Part shown: piece by piece, positions 32,694-43,309 of the stretch
Numbering within the stretch: position 1 is the stretch's first letter
Layout: every line of letters starts with the position of its first letter
Origin: Micrasema longulum
Lineage: Eukaryota > Arthropoda > Insecta > Trichoptera > Brachycentridae
DNA length: 64,000 bases
Direction of reading: 5' to 3'
Assembly: GCA_022494885.1 (NCBI GenBank)
Contig: JAGVSM010003594.1
Span: 1 to 64,000 of the forward strand
Translations under genes and position numbers: made by a program
The notes under the pieces: generated by a model
The model's database searches: none
What the model was told of the DNA's origin: nothing
What the model saw: only the letters and a program-made list of their open reading frames with translations

Positions 32694-35053
32694 TTATAAT
32701 AATAATTTTTTAAATATAGCTAGACACCAAAACTTTTGAGCTCTATCTATAAAACTTTTGCAGAGTGTTTCATTATAATCTACATACAATTTTGTTATGT
32801 TTTTTGTCAATTCGAAATCATGCGCAGCCACACAGAAAAGTGCTTTTTTTTTATTTGCCAAATGCATTTGCAGTTGCATCTGCATCATACATCTTGCATT
32901 GGGTTCCTTCCCATGAACAAAATATCGTTTTGCAGATAACTCTGTTGAAGGGCATTTAACTTCCACTACAAAATGATCAGCTATCGCATCCGGAGAGGCT
33001 CCAAATATGGGAAGTTCCTTGGAAAGCAGGAGGCCACATTTATTAAATTTTATTTTCAAGTCCTTTTGTAAATTTTCTAAAACTTCCGCTTCGAGAAGTT
33101 GACCACGCTTCATTGCTGCAGTTTCAATTATTCTACCACCAAGAATAGTTTCGATAAGTGTCCCATCTACTGTACCGCAATTTGCAACCTCATAGAGTTT
33201 GGATGCAGTTATCCTGCCAAATCGTAGGCTATACCATAAAGCACAGTCGGCTTGGTGCAGGGTGGCATTGGCTGCCATTTTACATGATTTTTCATTCATA
33301 TTTAACCGGCAGTAGTTTATAAAATCATCTGCAGACCAAATATCTCTTGTTTTAATAAATTCATACACAAGGTAATTAATACAATGTTTTTCAATTTCAG
33401 TGGCTGGGCTGTAGTATTTAGTTAACTGGCTGTTAAATACTCCCAGCCGAATTGTTTTATTTATAAATTCGGCCAAGAAATTGTTATCTAACGCATGGAT
33501 AGCAAAATTGGGATGCGGGTCCTTTCCTATTTCTTTGGCTTTAATGAACTTTTTTGAGGTTCCAATCGCAGCCATCTTGGATTTTCTCCAATAACACTCA
33601 GTTGACGTCCTCGAGGGTTCCTCAGAACGCCTGTTGAGCCACGCTACAAATGCTAAAGCATGTTTGCATCCTCCTGTAAATTAAAAATAAACAAAATTAA
33701 CACAACGAACTTTAAACAATATAACTACATTATTTAACATGAAAAATCACAAACTTTATGTTTCAAATATAAATTTTACAATGATTTTTAGTTAATAAAA
33801 ATAATAATTTAGATACTGGGTTGAAAAACTGGTGTCGAGTACAATTATTAAAATCTATGTTCAAATCCAATGAATCGGGTTGTGGTCCCGTGGCTAGTGT
33901 TGCAGACTCACGGATCAGAGGTCCAAGGTTCGAGCCCCACTCTACTCCAACTTGGTTTCCATTTTCTAATAGTGAGTTATTTACAACTCGTTGAAAATGG
34001 CCATCAAAATTTAAATATTTGGGTAAATTATAAAAACGCCAATATTTCTTTTTTATTAATAAAAAATGTTGAGAATAAATTTTACAACAGAAAATAATGA
34101 AAAATATTATCTGTGTGCATTCTTCTCTTCATGGACTTTCCTAAATATAATATGAATTACCCGCGACCTGTGTCAATAAATAGGAAATTAACCTTTTTTT
34201 GGCCTTGACTAATACAATATGTGTTGGCAAATATATACGTCGAGTCTTAGTTTGACAGTCAAGATATAGGAGTGTTTCATTTTGTAATATAATACCTTGA
34301 GAAGCTGGACAATCATGACACTGGCATGATTCAATTGTTTCTTGCACTTTATTACATATTAATGTGACTGCATAGGCTTTGGCTCGTACTTTGTGTTCGG
34401 AGTTACACGAGCCTTTACGGTACAAATGTCGCCAGTATGTTTTACTTGGACATATCCTATCGAATTGTCACCGTAGTTTTCTCTTGTCGATCTAAAATTT
34501 TAACAAACATGTTACTACTAACTGTAAATTTAAGTAATCAATTTTAGTATTTTTAAAAGAACCCAGAGATTATAAAATATTTTTTGACATCCATATCGCG
34601 TTCACCTCGAGTAGAGAAAAACGACTTCCGGCTACCCTTCCAGGGAAATTTTTATACAAAAGTAGGTCAGTTTACTTCGTAAAACCGAAAAGAATCTTAA
34701 AAATCATTAAAAAATTCCAAACAGTTCTACAAAACAAAAAAAAAACAGATTGTTGGATGACCAAAATAACAATATTCACACATTGAGGTTATGTATTCAG
34801 TCGACAAAGCTGAATTCGAAAGAATGTTTATAAAGTAATATAAAAGCAATTTTTAACAACAAACCATACTATACAACACTATATATATAATTATATGATA
34901 AATTATAGTATTAATTTCTTACCTGAAAGCTTTAACACCTCGAATTTCGGCGCTTATAAAACTCGCGTTACTTGTAAAGTAATTAGTCATCATAAACACA
35001 TCAATATGCGGTAAATTGTCAGATTGCCCTTGTACAAAGCCACTGTCCGTCAT
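32694..35053 (-). CDS. SWIM zinc-finger / YqaJ-type nuclease gene, three exons, one frameshift
   Basis: Exon 1 (35,053-34,923) runs from an ATG with 'MTDSGFVQGQ' to 'SAEIRGVKAF' and donor CAG|GTAAGA. Exon 2 (34,491-34,296, acceptor TTTTAG) reads 'TRENYGDNSIGYVQVKHTGD' and, after a one-base frameshift near 34,402, 'EHKVRAKAYAVTLICNK' and 'CQCHDCPAS', then donor CAAG|GTATTA. Exon 3 (33,673-32,694, acceptor TTACAG) completes the SWIM finger (CxC…CKHA) and carries a YqaJ/lambda-exonuclease fold. Counted from Met at 33,575: 'RFGRITASKLYEV' (118-130), 'RGQLLEAEV' (157-165), 'GASPDAI' with D196, 'VEVKCPS' with E205 and K207, and a Q-rich 'MQMQLQM' (231-237). Splice phases (2, then 1) match across both introns. 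These motifs form a complete PD-(D/E)xK site, predicting 5'-3' DNA exonuclease activity. Being convergent with the THAP transposase, it is probably the accessory protein of the same transposon. Confidence 0.87.
33873..34060 (+). repeat. SINE2 copy inside intron 2 of the YqaJ gene
   Basis: Plus-strand head GGGTTGTGGTCCCGTGGC with box B GGTTCGAGCCCCAC, then the tail ACAACTCGTTGAAAATGG and ATTTGGGTAAATTATAA. It is one of the best preserved SINE2 copies and lies antisense to the host gene, wholly within the 622-bp intron. Confidence 0.9.
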
Positions 35054-35470
35054 GATAAATTTAATTAATTTAGAAAAGGTTGAAAAACATAAAATAATCA
35101 AATTAATTCGATATGAAATCCGTTTTCACTTTCATCTGTCAACGTCTGGAACTGGAGAGTGGAGTGGGTAAGGGGGGGGGCTTAAGATAATATGCATAGA
35201 CAACTCTCCTTATTTTTCTATCTGAGGCCTGTGGCATTACCAACATTAAAATGAATGCATTACTCGTGAAGTTCTGTGACGAAATTTATAACCAACTTAC
35301 GAAAGAATCGTTTTCGATGGACCTTATTTTCCAAACGAAAATAATGAATGAAAATATTCATTTTAAGAGCTTATATAAACACTAGGAGAATCTTTAAAAA
35401 ATCTTTTATTTGTAGAGTAGGTTAAATCCGATATTCCTCCCGAGTGATAATACCCTATTCTTGATGGAAT
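35054..35470. other. Upstream flank of the YqaJ gene; presumed right part of the ISL2EU element
   Basis: Holds a G9 run (35,172-35,180). CTCTCCTTATTTTTCT (35,204-35,219) loosely mirrors AGAAATAAGGGAGATA (29,390-29,405), the only weak candidate for terminal inverted repeats. No target duplication was seen. Confidence 0.3.
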
Positions 35471-35669
35471 TCTATTGTAACTTATATTTACATATATATA
35501 TTTTTTTATTTATTAAGGAAAAACAACAGTTGTTTTATAAGAATACAAAATATAAAAAATAGTACTTACATCCAGTTACAGTTTTTCACAAATATAATGA
35601 GAGAACATGTTACACAGTAAAGAAAAAAAAATTTATATAAGACATAAGAAAAAAAAGAGCTCTTAAGAA

Positions 35670-36020
35670 GGTGCCATAGCAGATAGGGAGGATGAATGGC
35701 GAGTGCCCGGCGCTATAAAACGGGACCCCTCCAGCTAAGAGTAGGTAACCCCGACAGAAAATTCCACCGAAGAAGGCAACGCGAAACCACTTCGGTCAAT
35801 GATTCCCAGGATATCACTATGAAGAGAAACCAAACAATGGTCCCGAGTCCCGGGCGGTCCTTAAATAGACCAGGGGTGCGAAGAATCTCCTGGCTCGACA
35901 TAGATCTGTGGAGGAGCTGTTTCGCACTGCTCAGGATATGGAAGCTTTCTCGCAAGTGATCGTCAACGTCGGGGGGACTCGACATAACACGTGAAGAAGA
36001 AGAAGAAGGTTAAGGGATGA
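35670..36020 (+). pseudogene. LINE 3'-end fragment with GAAGAA tail
   Basis: Across frames the end reads 'RRISWLDI', then 'SVEELFRTAQDMEAFSQVIV' and 'NVGGTRH', the closing sequence of a jockey/RTE-type LINE (WL…LF..A.D…A). A (GAA)n microsatellite follows at about 35,994-36,008, the usual 3' tail. Locally GC-rich compared with the flanks, consistent with a recent insertion from a different family. Confidence 0.7.
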
Positions 36021-36100
36021 GGAAATAGAGTGGAGGAGAGGGATTTTCATTATATAGTTGACCAATTCAAAATTTTGATATTATAATAAAATAAACATAA

Positions 36101-36370
36101 TTAAAAGAACATAAACTTAATACACACTGACAAATGTTTTATTTTACAGTGTTTCAAAAAGTTTTTTTTAAAGTCACAAAATTTTGTATTAAAAATATCT
36201 AAATGGGGACAAAGTAAATTACATTTGGAGCAGCTACGATAAATAAACGAGTTTTGAACATAATTTTTTTTGGGCAATAAATTATAAAAAAACTTAACTT
36301 GTCGTGTTGACTTTACGGGACAATTGATTGAAATACGCTCCAAGAAATATGGACTATTCATAAAATTGTT
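36101..36370 (-). pseudogene. LINE C-terminal fragment
   Basis: The minus-strand frame reads 'SPYFLERISINCPVKSTRQV', 'KNYVQNSFIYRSCSKCN', 'LDIFNTKFCDFKKNF'. This corresponds to the sPELLskI.xxVPxR.xR…….NYxxxSPI…N…DxFxxsxxxFKk end of LINE ORF2. Only the last 85 or so residues remain. Confidence 0.7.
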
Positions 36371-36499
36371 TAAGATTTTGAAGAGGAAATAAAGATCAGA
36401 AATGCTTCCACGTTTAGTATGGCAAGTTAAACTATGAAAGGAAGAAGAATCTTCATACGAGTCAAAATATAAGTTATTAAATATAAGTTATTAATTAAA

Positions 36500-37075
36500 A
36501 AATACTTGGTACACTTCCACTTATTTATTTGACCAATCAGTGCTTTCACCCTTCACGCTTTAATAGGCATCTTCAGACTGGTGAATATTATACAGTGTAA
36601 GGATAATTTATGTAAAACTCAATATTATCTTAAGCGTAGGTACATTTAAAAATATGTTGAAAACGACACAATACGCAATATTTCAATGGAACAGAGTGAG
36701 ACAAATTATTGAAACATGTGTTGGCGGTGTACTTTAAGAGAGGATTCTATTCTATGAAAAACATTTATTGTTTTATTACAATGTACAGGGTCCAACTTAG
36801 GGGGCTAATAGGGGTGAGTTTTTGAATTCTATCTGCTGATTTATTAAAATTCTATCGCTCCTATTTTTTATCATATTTATTTCAAAAAATTTTAATCTAT
36901 CTAACTTTTGACCTTTATGTCCGACATGTAAAATTTTTATGTTTTTTGATTCGTCAAAATTATGTTTTAATTCATTTAAATGCGATGCAGAGTTCGATGT
37001 ATCGTTATTTAATCTATGTGAAGCAAAATGTTTTTTCAGTCTATATTTAATTGCTCTTCCGCCAAGTATTTTTAA
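36500..37075 (-). mobile_element. Penelope-like element 3' end: GIY-YIG C-terminus plus hammerhead-like terminus
   Basis: From 37,075 to the stop at 36,797 the minus strand encodes 'GRAIKYRLKKHFASHRLNND', 'SASHLNELKHNFDESKNIKI', 'HKGQKLDRLKFFEINMI'. This is the second half of a GIY-YIG nuclease domain and the C-terminus of a Penelope polyprotein (R..EH/KH…HL…H.FD…LE.EI). About 220 bp further, the minus strand has CTGAAGA (36,576-36,570) and GGTGAAAGC (GAAA at 36,547-36,544), spaced as in a hammerhead ribozyme. The order (endonuclease, then terminal repeat with ribozyme) is that known for Penelope-like elements. The reverse-transcriptase part is missing. Confidence 0.75.
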
Positions 37076-37309
37076 ATTAATAACTTATATGTATATATAA
37101 GTTATTACATCAAAAAACACATGTTTGTAAATCAAAAAATGCAAAGTATAATACATATTGATTTATTTATTTACATTTTTTTTGTTTTCATTTGTGACAA
37201 ATTTTATTATTTAATATATTTCACTTTTTTTATTTATAAGACCTTCTAGTCCTTTTTAAAATTCTCAACTAACTATTTGATTAACCTGAGCTACTGAGCT
37301 CAATAAAAT

Positions 37310-37475
37310 TAAATATCCCAACTAGAAACCTCAGACAAAACTAACTCTTTTATACCGATAACCATAGAACGAACTATGGTTTTCATTCCCCTCTGCCCAG
37401 AATTCTTAGGTCTGCCAACAAACATACCAGTCTTGATTTCTTTGATAACAAGTTGTCTTCTTTTATACGATAACT
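37310..37475 (+). pseudogene. LINE C-terminal fragment, short
   Basis: One frame reads 'IPITIERTNYGFHSPLPRIL' followed by 'SLDFFDNKLSSF', matching the P..RTNYG.nSPl.R.l….DfF..sl..F end of LINE ORF2. Confidence 0.6.
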
Positions 37476-37920
37476 GAATCAAATTCAATTATAAACACCT
37501 CTCTCCCGCTTCCACTCGCACCAAGTCTGCTGTATACCATTGTGTCTTTCTACTTTCTTTTATAATAATTTTCTATGTATACATATTTTATTTATTTTTA
37601 TTTTATTAACATAAACGGCAAATCTGCCTTTTATAAACATTTATTATATCAACATATTTGGCTTAATATTTTTTTCCTTTTTTTTCAAAAACATGAATTT
37701 TAAAAACAAGATTTATAAAAATAAAAAAAATCAATCCAAAAATTATACAAGATTTATATTTAAAAAAATAACCTAAAAATTATACGGCATATTCAGTAGA
37801 AAGTTTAAATAATAAAACATTCTACAGTAAAACAACAAGAAAATCATAAGTACTGTTTCACACAGCTAGGCAAAGTGAACAAAAAACTGTATATTGAAAT
37901 GCATGAATAAATAAATATAA
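37476..37920. other. AT-rich spacer, nothing recognised
   Basis: Only low-complexity A/T runs. Confidence 0.5.
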
Positions 37921-38175
37921 TTACCATTCACCATCTTTGAAAAAGTTCAAAAGGTTTGTTCTATAGGAACAATACCCTACACTAAATATATCAGATACGT
38001 GGGAATAACTATTGCCGAGTTCATGAAGTCTATTTAATACTGCATTACAAGTATACACTGTCCGTGAATTGTTGCTACAAAACAGTGGCACCTGTCTAGT
38101 CATTCTTCCAGGCACCATGAAGTTGATGAGAGATAACAGTTCAGGGCAATCCCATATTGAATTTACAATTTTGAA
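37921..38175 (-). pseudogene. LINE C-terminal fragment
   Basis: The minus strand reads 'SIWDCPELLSLINFMVPGRM', 'TRQVPLFCSNNSRTVYTCNA', 'LNRLHELGNSYSHVSDIFS', again the CPELLs.I.f.VPxR.tR…L end of a non-LTR polyprotein. Truncated upstream. Confidence 0.7.
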
Positions 38176-38524
38176 TAAATGTGTTAATAATTTATGTTTT
38201 TAAAAATGCCCATTGGGCGTATATATAAATAAATAAATAAAAATAAAATCTCACATAGGCATGGCCTGTGCGTGGGTATACTAAATCGAGAGTACATCAT
38301 GAAATCTATCTACATTTAAAAAAAAACAAATTATTTATTTTTTTTAAAATTAAAAGTTAGTTTGTTTTTTTTTTAAATATGAGTAAGTGAAATTTAATAT
38401 GATTTACATTCCCAAGAGTTACTACAACTCAATTCGGGACATAAATAATATTAACATGTAAATGTAAGGAGTTTATCGCAGGCGGCAAAACTAGCAGTTC
38501 ACAATGGAGTTCTAGTGCCAACTC

Positions 38525-38965
38525 TAATGTATGCAAAATCATTATAAAAGTAGGTTGAATGCTGTCGAAATGCGATCCCTAAAGCGAATGGGTGATAAAA
38601 CGATGTATGATAGGTGCACAAATGTCGAGATCCGTGAACTATGTAACGCTGAGACTTGCATTATCAACAGAACCAAGAAAGGGGTGCTGGTTTGGACATG
38701 TAGAGCAAATGGATAGCAAAAGAACGGCTAAAAAGATCTACGATGTGAATGTTGATGGATGCAGAAAACAAGGAAGACCGAAAGACATGGCACGATCAAG
38801 TCCATCAAATACTTGAAGATGGACATGTCAAGAGTAGGAATAATCGGCGTGCGTGCATGAGAAGATCTATAAATGTAGAGGAAGCGAGGTCTGTATGCAA
38901 AGACAGAGTGATATGACGTTCTATCCTCTCTGCCTACTCTTACGGGGAAACCGCGTGATCGTTTG
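38525..38965 (+). pseudogene. LINE-B subfamily C-terminal fragment
   Basis: Alternating frames give 'LNAVEMRSLKRMGDKTMYDR', 'TNVEIRELCNAET', 'WFGHVEQMDSKRTAKKIYD', 'GRPKD' and 'SVCKDRV'. Same architecture as LINE-B at 7.1, 55.9 and 58.5 kb, but clearly diverged, so it is a different subfamily. Several frameshifts. Confidence 0.75.
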
Positions 38966-39365
38966 TTTTGTAAATGGTATCAACCATTAAATACTTAAAT
39001 TTTGTAAATGGAATCTAAAACTTCAACTGTCCATGCGCTCAGGAGCTGCAAGACTTGTTATATTTTAACTCTTATATTGAATAATATTTTTTTACATCAT
39101 TTAAATACTAAACTCAGTTGTCAAATTGAAACATAATTTAAATGGTGGCTAGATTATTTACCGTCCATGCGCTCTGTAGCTGTAAGACGTGCTGGGATAT
39201 TTATTTATTGTATATTGCCCTTGAGGTGATTTTCACAAAAATGGCGCTATATAAATTATCGAAATATAAAAATTATTTATTTTTTTATAATCGCATATTA
39301 AGAAAAACAAAGCAAATAAAACACCTTTGTAACTAAATATAACACAACTATATAATATGAGATAA
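38966..39365. other. LINE-tail-like repeats
   Basis: 39,025-39,060 and 39,160-39,195 share CCATGCGCTC.G.AGCTG.AAGAC, an imperfect local repeat. 39,220-39,260 (GCCCTTGAGGTGATTTT, AAAATGGCGCT) resembles the LINE tail at 41,305-41,392. Confidence 0.4.
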
Positions 39366-39480
39366 TATTTATTTATTTATTTGACAGTTTATATACATGA
39401 ACAAAAAAAATAAAATAAGGGCGGGTTCATTGCCTTAAGGCGATTTCTTCCTACCTACCCAAACCGTTCAGTTTGAGAAA
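39366..39480 (-). repeat. LINE 3'-tail fragment
   Basis: Same sequence order as 13,542-13,690 (ATTTATTTATTT, 'TATATACATGAAC', 'GGCGATTTCTTCCTACCTAC', 'AACCGTTCAG'). A piece of SINE1 tail follows at 39,600-39,645. Confidence 0.55.
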
Positions 39481-40084
39481 ATTAAAAATACATTGACCTA
39501 TTAAATCTTACAATTTTATACAAAAAATATAATAATAATATAATAATTAAATAATAACATTTTATTTAACAAAATAATTTATTTATAAATGTCATGTTCA
39601 CCATCAAACTATCGTATGCACCTGATTGTGCATAGAGCCTTGTATTTTATGTATTTTTAAAGCAATTGAAGACCTTGTTGTAAAAACTTCAAATGTCACG
39701 AACCAACATTTTTTAAGAAGTGTTTAAACTGAATACAACGGCTTTACTATGTCTTTCAATAAAATAAAATCAATGACGTATTTTGTGTCTGGGCGGATAA
39801 AGAATATAGTTTTGAGTATTTTTTATTTATTATACGGCGCAAGTGCCTTTTACAACATAAAATATATAATTATAACGAGTTCAGTAATACAAAAATTAAA
39901 AAAAACAATATTCAAACATGAATATATTTATAAAAAAAATAAATAAATACATATTATATGTTTGATTGCACACAATAGAATGAAAAGGTCGGTATATAAG
40001 GAACATAAAATGAGTTGACAGCAGATTATTAATATGAAAAAGAACCAGTTTTAAATTTATTTAATATATTACAACAGAGAAGAA

Positions 40085-40165
40085 GAACGACTGGCTTATG
40101 ACTAGTCATTGGTTGTTTTAAGTGGGCACTTTACACACTGTGTAACATTCTTCATTCTCCACCTT
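40085..40165 (-). repeat. R repeat copy, partial
   Basis: 'GGCTTATGACTAGTCATTGG', 'TTAAGTGGGCACTTTACAC', 'TGTGTAACATTCTTCATTC'. Confidence 0.65.
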
Positions 40166-40335
40166 TATTTATTTATTTATTCATACTTTTTATCTTACAA
40201 ACTATAATTAATAATTAACATAATGTGACCTCACTGGGGTTACGCGTGCCGAAGACACTTAACATAATACTTTTTTAAAATATTTTTATATTTGAGAATA
40301 AACAAAGAAGACTACTTAATAAACAGAGATAATGA
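40165..40335 (-). repeat. LINE-G 3'-tail fragment
   Basis: TTTATTTATTTATTTATTC followed by 'GTGACCTCACTGGGGTT' and 'GAAGACACTTAAC'. The same block occurs at 46,145-46,330. Probable non-coding 3' end of a minus-strand LINE. Confidence 0.55.
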
Positions 40336-40434
40336 ATTATTTTTCAAATTTTTTTATTTGGTTGATTTTTTAATCTGTTAGTTTATTGATCTGTTTATAT
40401 TTGTAAAATTTAAGTCCCGAAACCTTTATTGTGA

Positions 40435-40880
40435 AATGCGGGTGACATTTTGACTATCTCCCAAGGGGGTTATATCCAGTTTTTGTCTGCAAAAAAATGG
40501 GTAGACTCAAAATATTGTTGATTTAATTTTTATGTATTGCAACAGAAAGGGAAAACATTTTTAAGAAGGAAATATGGAAGTCTTGGCATTCGTTTACAAG
40601 GTTCACAAATCCTCATTTGCTTAGATTTTTATTTTACAAAAATCAACAGATGGAAGAGTTGAGAAAATGTAGATGTTCAAACATAGGCAGAATGGTGAAT
40701 GTTGGCATCTACAGGGCTTATGACCTGTGCTTGACAGGTTTTAGTGGCCCCTTTACACACTGTGTAACATTCACCATTCTGCCTTCGTTCGAATATCTAT
40801 ATTCCTTCAATTCTTCCATCTGTTAATCGTTGTCAAGTTAAACAGCTGAAACCTTTATTAATGCGGGTGAGATTTAGAGC
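40435..40880. repeat. R repeat cluster, opposed copies
   Basis: Contains an R flank block (CAAGGGGGTTATATCCAG…, 'GTAGACTCAAAATATTG'), a short plus-strand R piece (40,687-40,705, GGCAGAATGGTGAATGTTGG) and directly after it a minus-strand R copy (40,705-40,880). Confidence 0.65.
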
Positions 40881-41064
40881 GAATTATTTCACCTACATAT
40901 GTACTAAGCAACACCTTTATTGTAACTTCTATAAAATGATCTTCATCTCTGTCGATATACAAATATAAATCTTTTTATATATTGATAGCTTTGAAGGAGA
41001 TTGAATCTAATTCTGCCCTACAAAATTTTTTACCAAATCAAATTATTTTTGGTAAATATTTGTT

Positions 41065-41150
41065 TTTAAGGTGATTTTACACTGCAACGTTTCACAGTGT
41101 TTAGATTGGCACCTAAAGCGTAAGACTGATCGCCTTACCTTCATTATAAA
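41065..41150 (+). repeat. SINE1 body fragment
   Basis: 'TTTTTAAGGTGATTTTACAC', 'GGCACCTAAAGCGTAAGACT', 'GCCTTACCTTCAT'; the tRNA head is absent. Confidence 0.65.
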
Positions 41151-41304
41151 GAGAAGTGATGTTTCGGAAAAAACTTGAAACCCACTTGTTTTCTAAATCA
41201 TTTAAATAAATCCGTAGCATGTGGCAACAAAATAAATTGTTTAAATTAAATTACAAATCTAAAAGCTTCAATATTTTTTTATTATTTTTTTAAACTACAG
41301 AATC

Positions 41305-41392
41305 ACTATGCAAAGCGCCCTTGAGGTATTATATTACGAAAATGGCGCTTTGTAAGTGATCCATAATAATAATAATAATAATAATAATAAAT
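41305..41392 (+). repeat. LINE tail ending in an (AAT)n microsatellite
   Basis: CAAAGCGCCCTTGAGG and AAATGGCGCTTTGTAAG form a 9-bp stem, followed by (ATA)n at 41,366-41,391. A small hairpin plus trinucleotide tail is common at the 3' end of insect LINEs. Confidence 0.55.
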
Positions 41393-41929
41393 CTAATTTC
41401 CCGTAGCACTGAATTCTCTCACCGTCTAATTCGGGTCTCTGCATGACATGAACTTCCTTGGTTACATTTAAATCGAATAAAATCCATTAATTAGATTATA
41501 ACATTGCGAGTTACGCGAGCCCACGCAAAATAATTATTTTTAAGCGATTTTTGTTATTTAAGCCTGACCTATTTTCATACAGATAAAATTATTTCGGTCC
41601 AAGATAAAAACAAGCAGAATTTACGATTCCTAAGCCGTATTGGATGTTAGATCAAAGACCTCGTACCAATGCGCAATGTATTGGGATGTTTAGAAGCGCG
41701 TAAACATTTATTTAACAATTATTTATTAAACTTGTTTAGGTGTGAATATTTTTATTTTATTCATATTTTTTATATTGCATTTATTTATTTACATACTTAT
41801 TATACACCACACAACATAAATATACGAATGACTAATTGAATACAACAATTACGTATTTTTGTTTATTTCTTTATATATAAATTACACAATTGTGGATTTA
41901 TTGCCAAATTCCAACTTCTTCCAATCAAC

Positions 41930-42110
41930 TAGAATCGGGTTGTGGTCCTGTGGCTGGTTTCTCGGACTCACGGATCAAAGGTCCGTGGTTCAAATCCCAC
42001 TCTACCCCAACTTGATTCCCATTTTCTAATAGTGAGTTATTTACAACTCGTTGAAAATGACCCTCAAAATGAAATATTTAGATACATAAGAACGCAAATA
42101 TTTCTCTAAA
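41930..42110 (+). repeat. SINE2 copy
   Basis: GGGTTGTGGTCCTGTGGC, box-B-like GGTTCAAATCCCAC, tail ACAACTCGTTGAAAATGA. Near full length. Confidence 0.88.
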
Positions 42111-42454
42111 AAAAACAAACTGATAAAATAAAAGTGTTATTAGGATTATTTAAGTTTTTATATTGCTCCAAAAAACGTATTATTTATTAAGTATTATTGT
42201 ACCATTATTTTTCTTATTTATTGTTACCTAGCTAAATACTAGCCACTTTATGTTTATGTAAAATTATTCTCAATTTTACTTTGTTATATTTTTTTTAGAA
42301 CATAAGATTTTCTCACGTTAATTGTTATATTTTATTTGTCATCGTAGATATGTTTTGTTTTTTTTTTACTTTTTTGCTGTTTCTTTTTTATATTATCCTT
42401 TCACTAAGTTGCTTAGTTTTAATTATTCAACTATATTTCATATTATATATTACA

Positions 42455-43170
42455 CTAGCGGACCCGACAGACGTTGTCCTGCCGGAACGTTGGGTTACCT
42501 GTTTTTTTTTAGTAATTTATCAACCATATTTCGAGTTTGTCCAAATTTTTGTAGACAAGGACTGGATTCAACTCCCCGGGGAGCTGTTTATATTGGCTCT
42601 TTAACTTAATAAACATCAACAGATGAAAGAATTAAAGGGATATAGATGTTTAAATATAGGCAAAATGGTAAATGTTACACAGTGTGTAAAGTGGCCGCTT
42701 AAACCAGCCATTGACAGGTCATAAGCCCTGTAGATGTCTAGACTTCTATATTACCTTCTCTTAAATGTTCTTCATCTCTGTTGTAATATGTTAATATAAA
42801 CAACTCCCCAGGGAGTTGAATCCAGTCCTTGTCTACACAAATTTGGACAAACTCAAAATATTGTTGATAAATCCACCTGGTTCATAAAGAAGTATAGAAA
42901 ATGAAAAAATAACATTTTCAGGCGCTGCCTAGTATGTAGATGAATTAATTCAATTAGATGAATCTCACCCGCATAAATAAAGGTTTCAGCTTTTTAACTT
43001 CACAAACATCAACAGATGAAAGAATTGAAGGAATATATATGTTCAAATATGGGCAGAATGGTGAATGTTACACAGTGTGTAAAGTGGCCACTTAAACCAG
43101 CCATTGACAGGTCATAAGCCCTGTAGATGCCTAAACTTCTACATTACCTTCTCTTAAATGTTCTACATAC
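42455..43170 (+). repeat. R repeat array, two forward units
   Basis: Begins with TAGCGGACCCGACAGACG, a short GC-rich block that I associate with widespread insect Helitron-like ends, without certainty. Two forward R units follow (cores at about 42,660-42,790 and 43,045-43,165), each preceded by 'CATCAACAGATGAAAGAATT'. Between them is the flank 'CCCCAGGGAGTTGAATCC … CAAACTCAAAATATTG'. The repeated cassette is therefore longer than the R core, about 370-390 bp. Confidence 0.7.
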
Positions 43171-43174
43171 CTAA

Positions 43175-43285
43175 ATCACGAACTGATAAGCGTTGAAATT
43201 TTTCACGCAGGTATTTAGGAGCGTTAGGACTATGAAGTACATTGAACAGAAGTGAGAAGGAGTGATAGCTTCTCCGCCGTCTAAT
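43175..43285 (-). repeat. LINE-C fragment inserted in the R array
   Basis: 'CACGAACTGATAAGCGTTG', 'GGAGCGTTAGGACTATGAAG', 'TACATTGAACAGAAGTGAGA' match LINE-C at 44,950, 53,825 and 60,300. Confidence 0.75.
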
Positions 43286-43309
43286 ATTGATATATTATAT
43301 ATATATACA

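Noticed and set aside
29390..35219. AGAAATAAGGGAGA and CTCTCCTTATTTTTCT as ISL2EU terminal inverted repeats
   Set aside because: Only about 12 matching bases with an indel and no target duplication, so not used as element limits.
41360..41392. CRISPR-like or functional tandem repeat
   Set aside because: Simple (AAT)n microsatellite at a LINE tail; no spacer-repeat array exists anywhere in the window.
42322..42609. Hydrophobic 84-95 codon frames (possible membrane proteins)
   Set aside because: T-rich low-complexity DNA followed by the R array; hydrophobicity reflects TTT/TTA codons.
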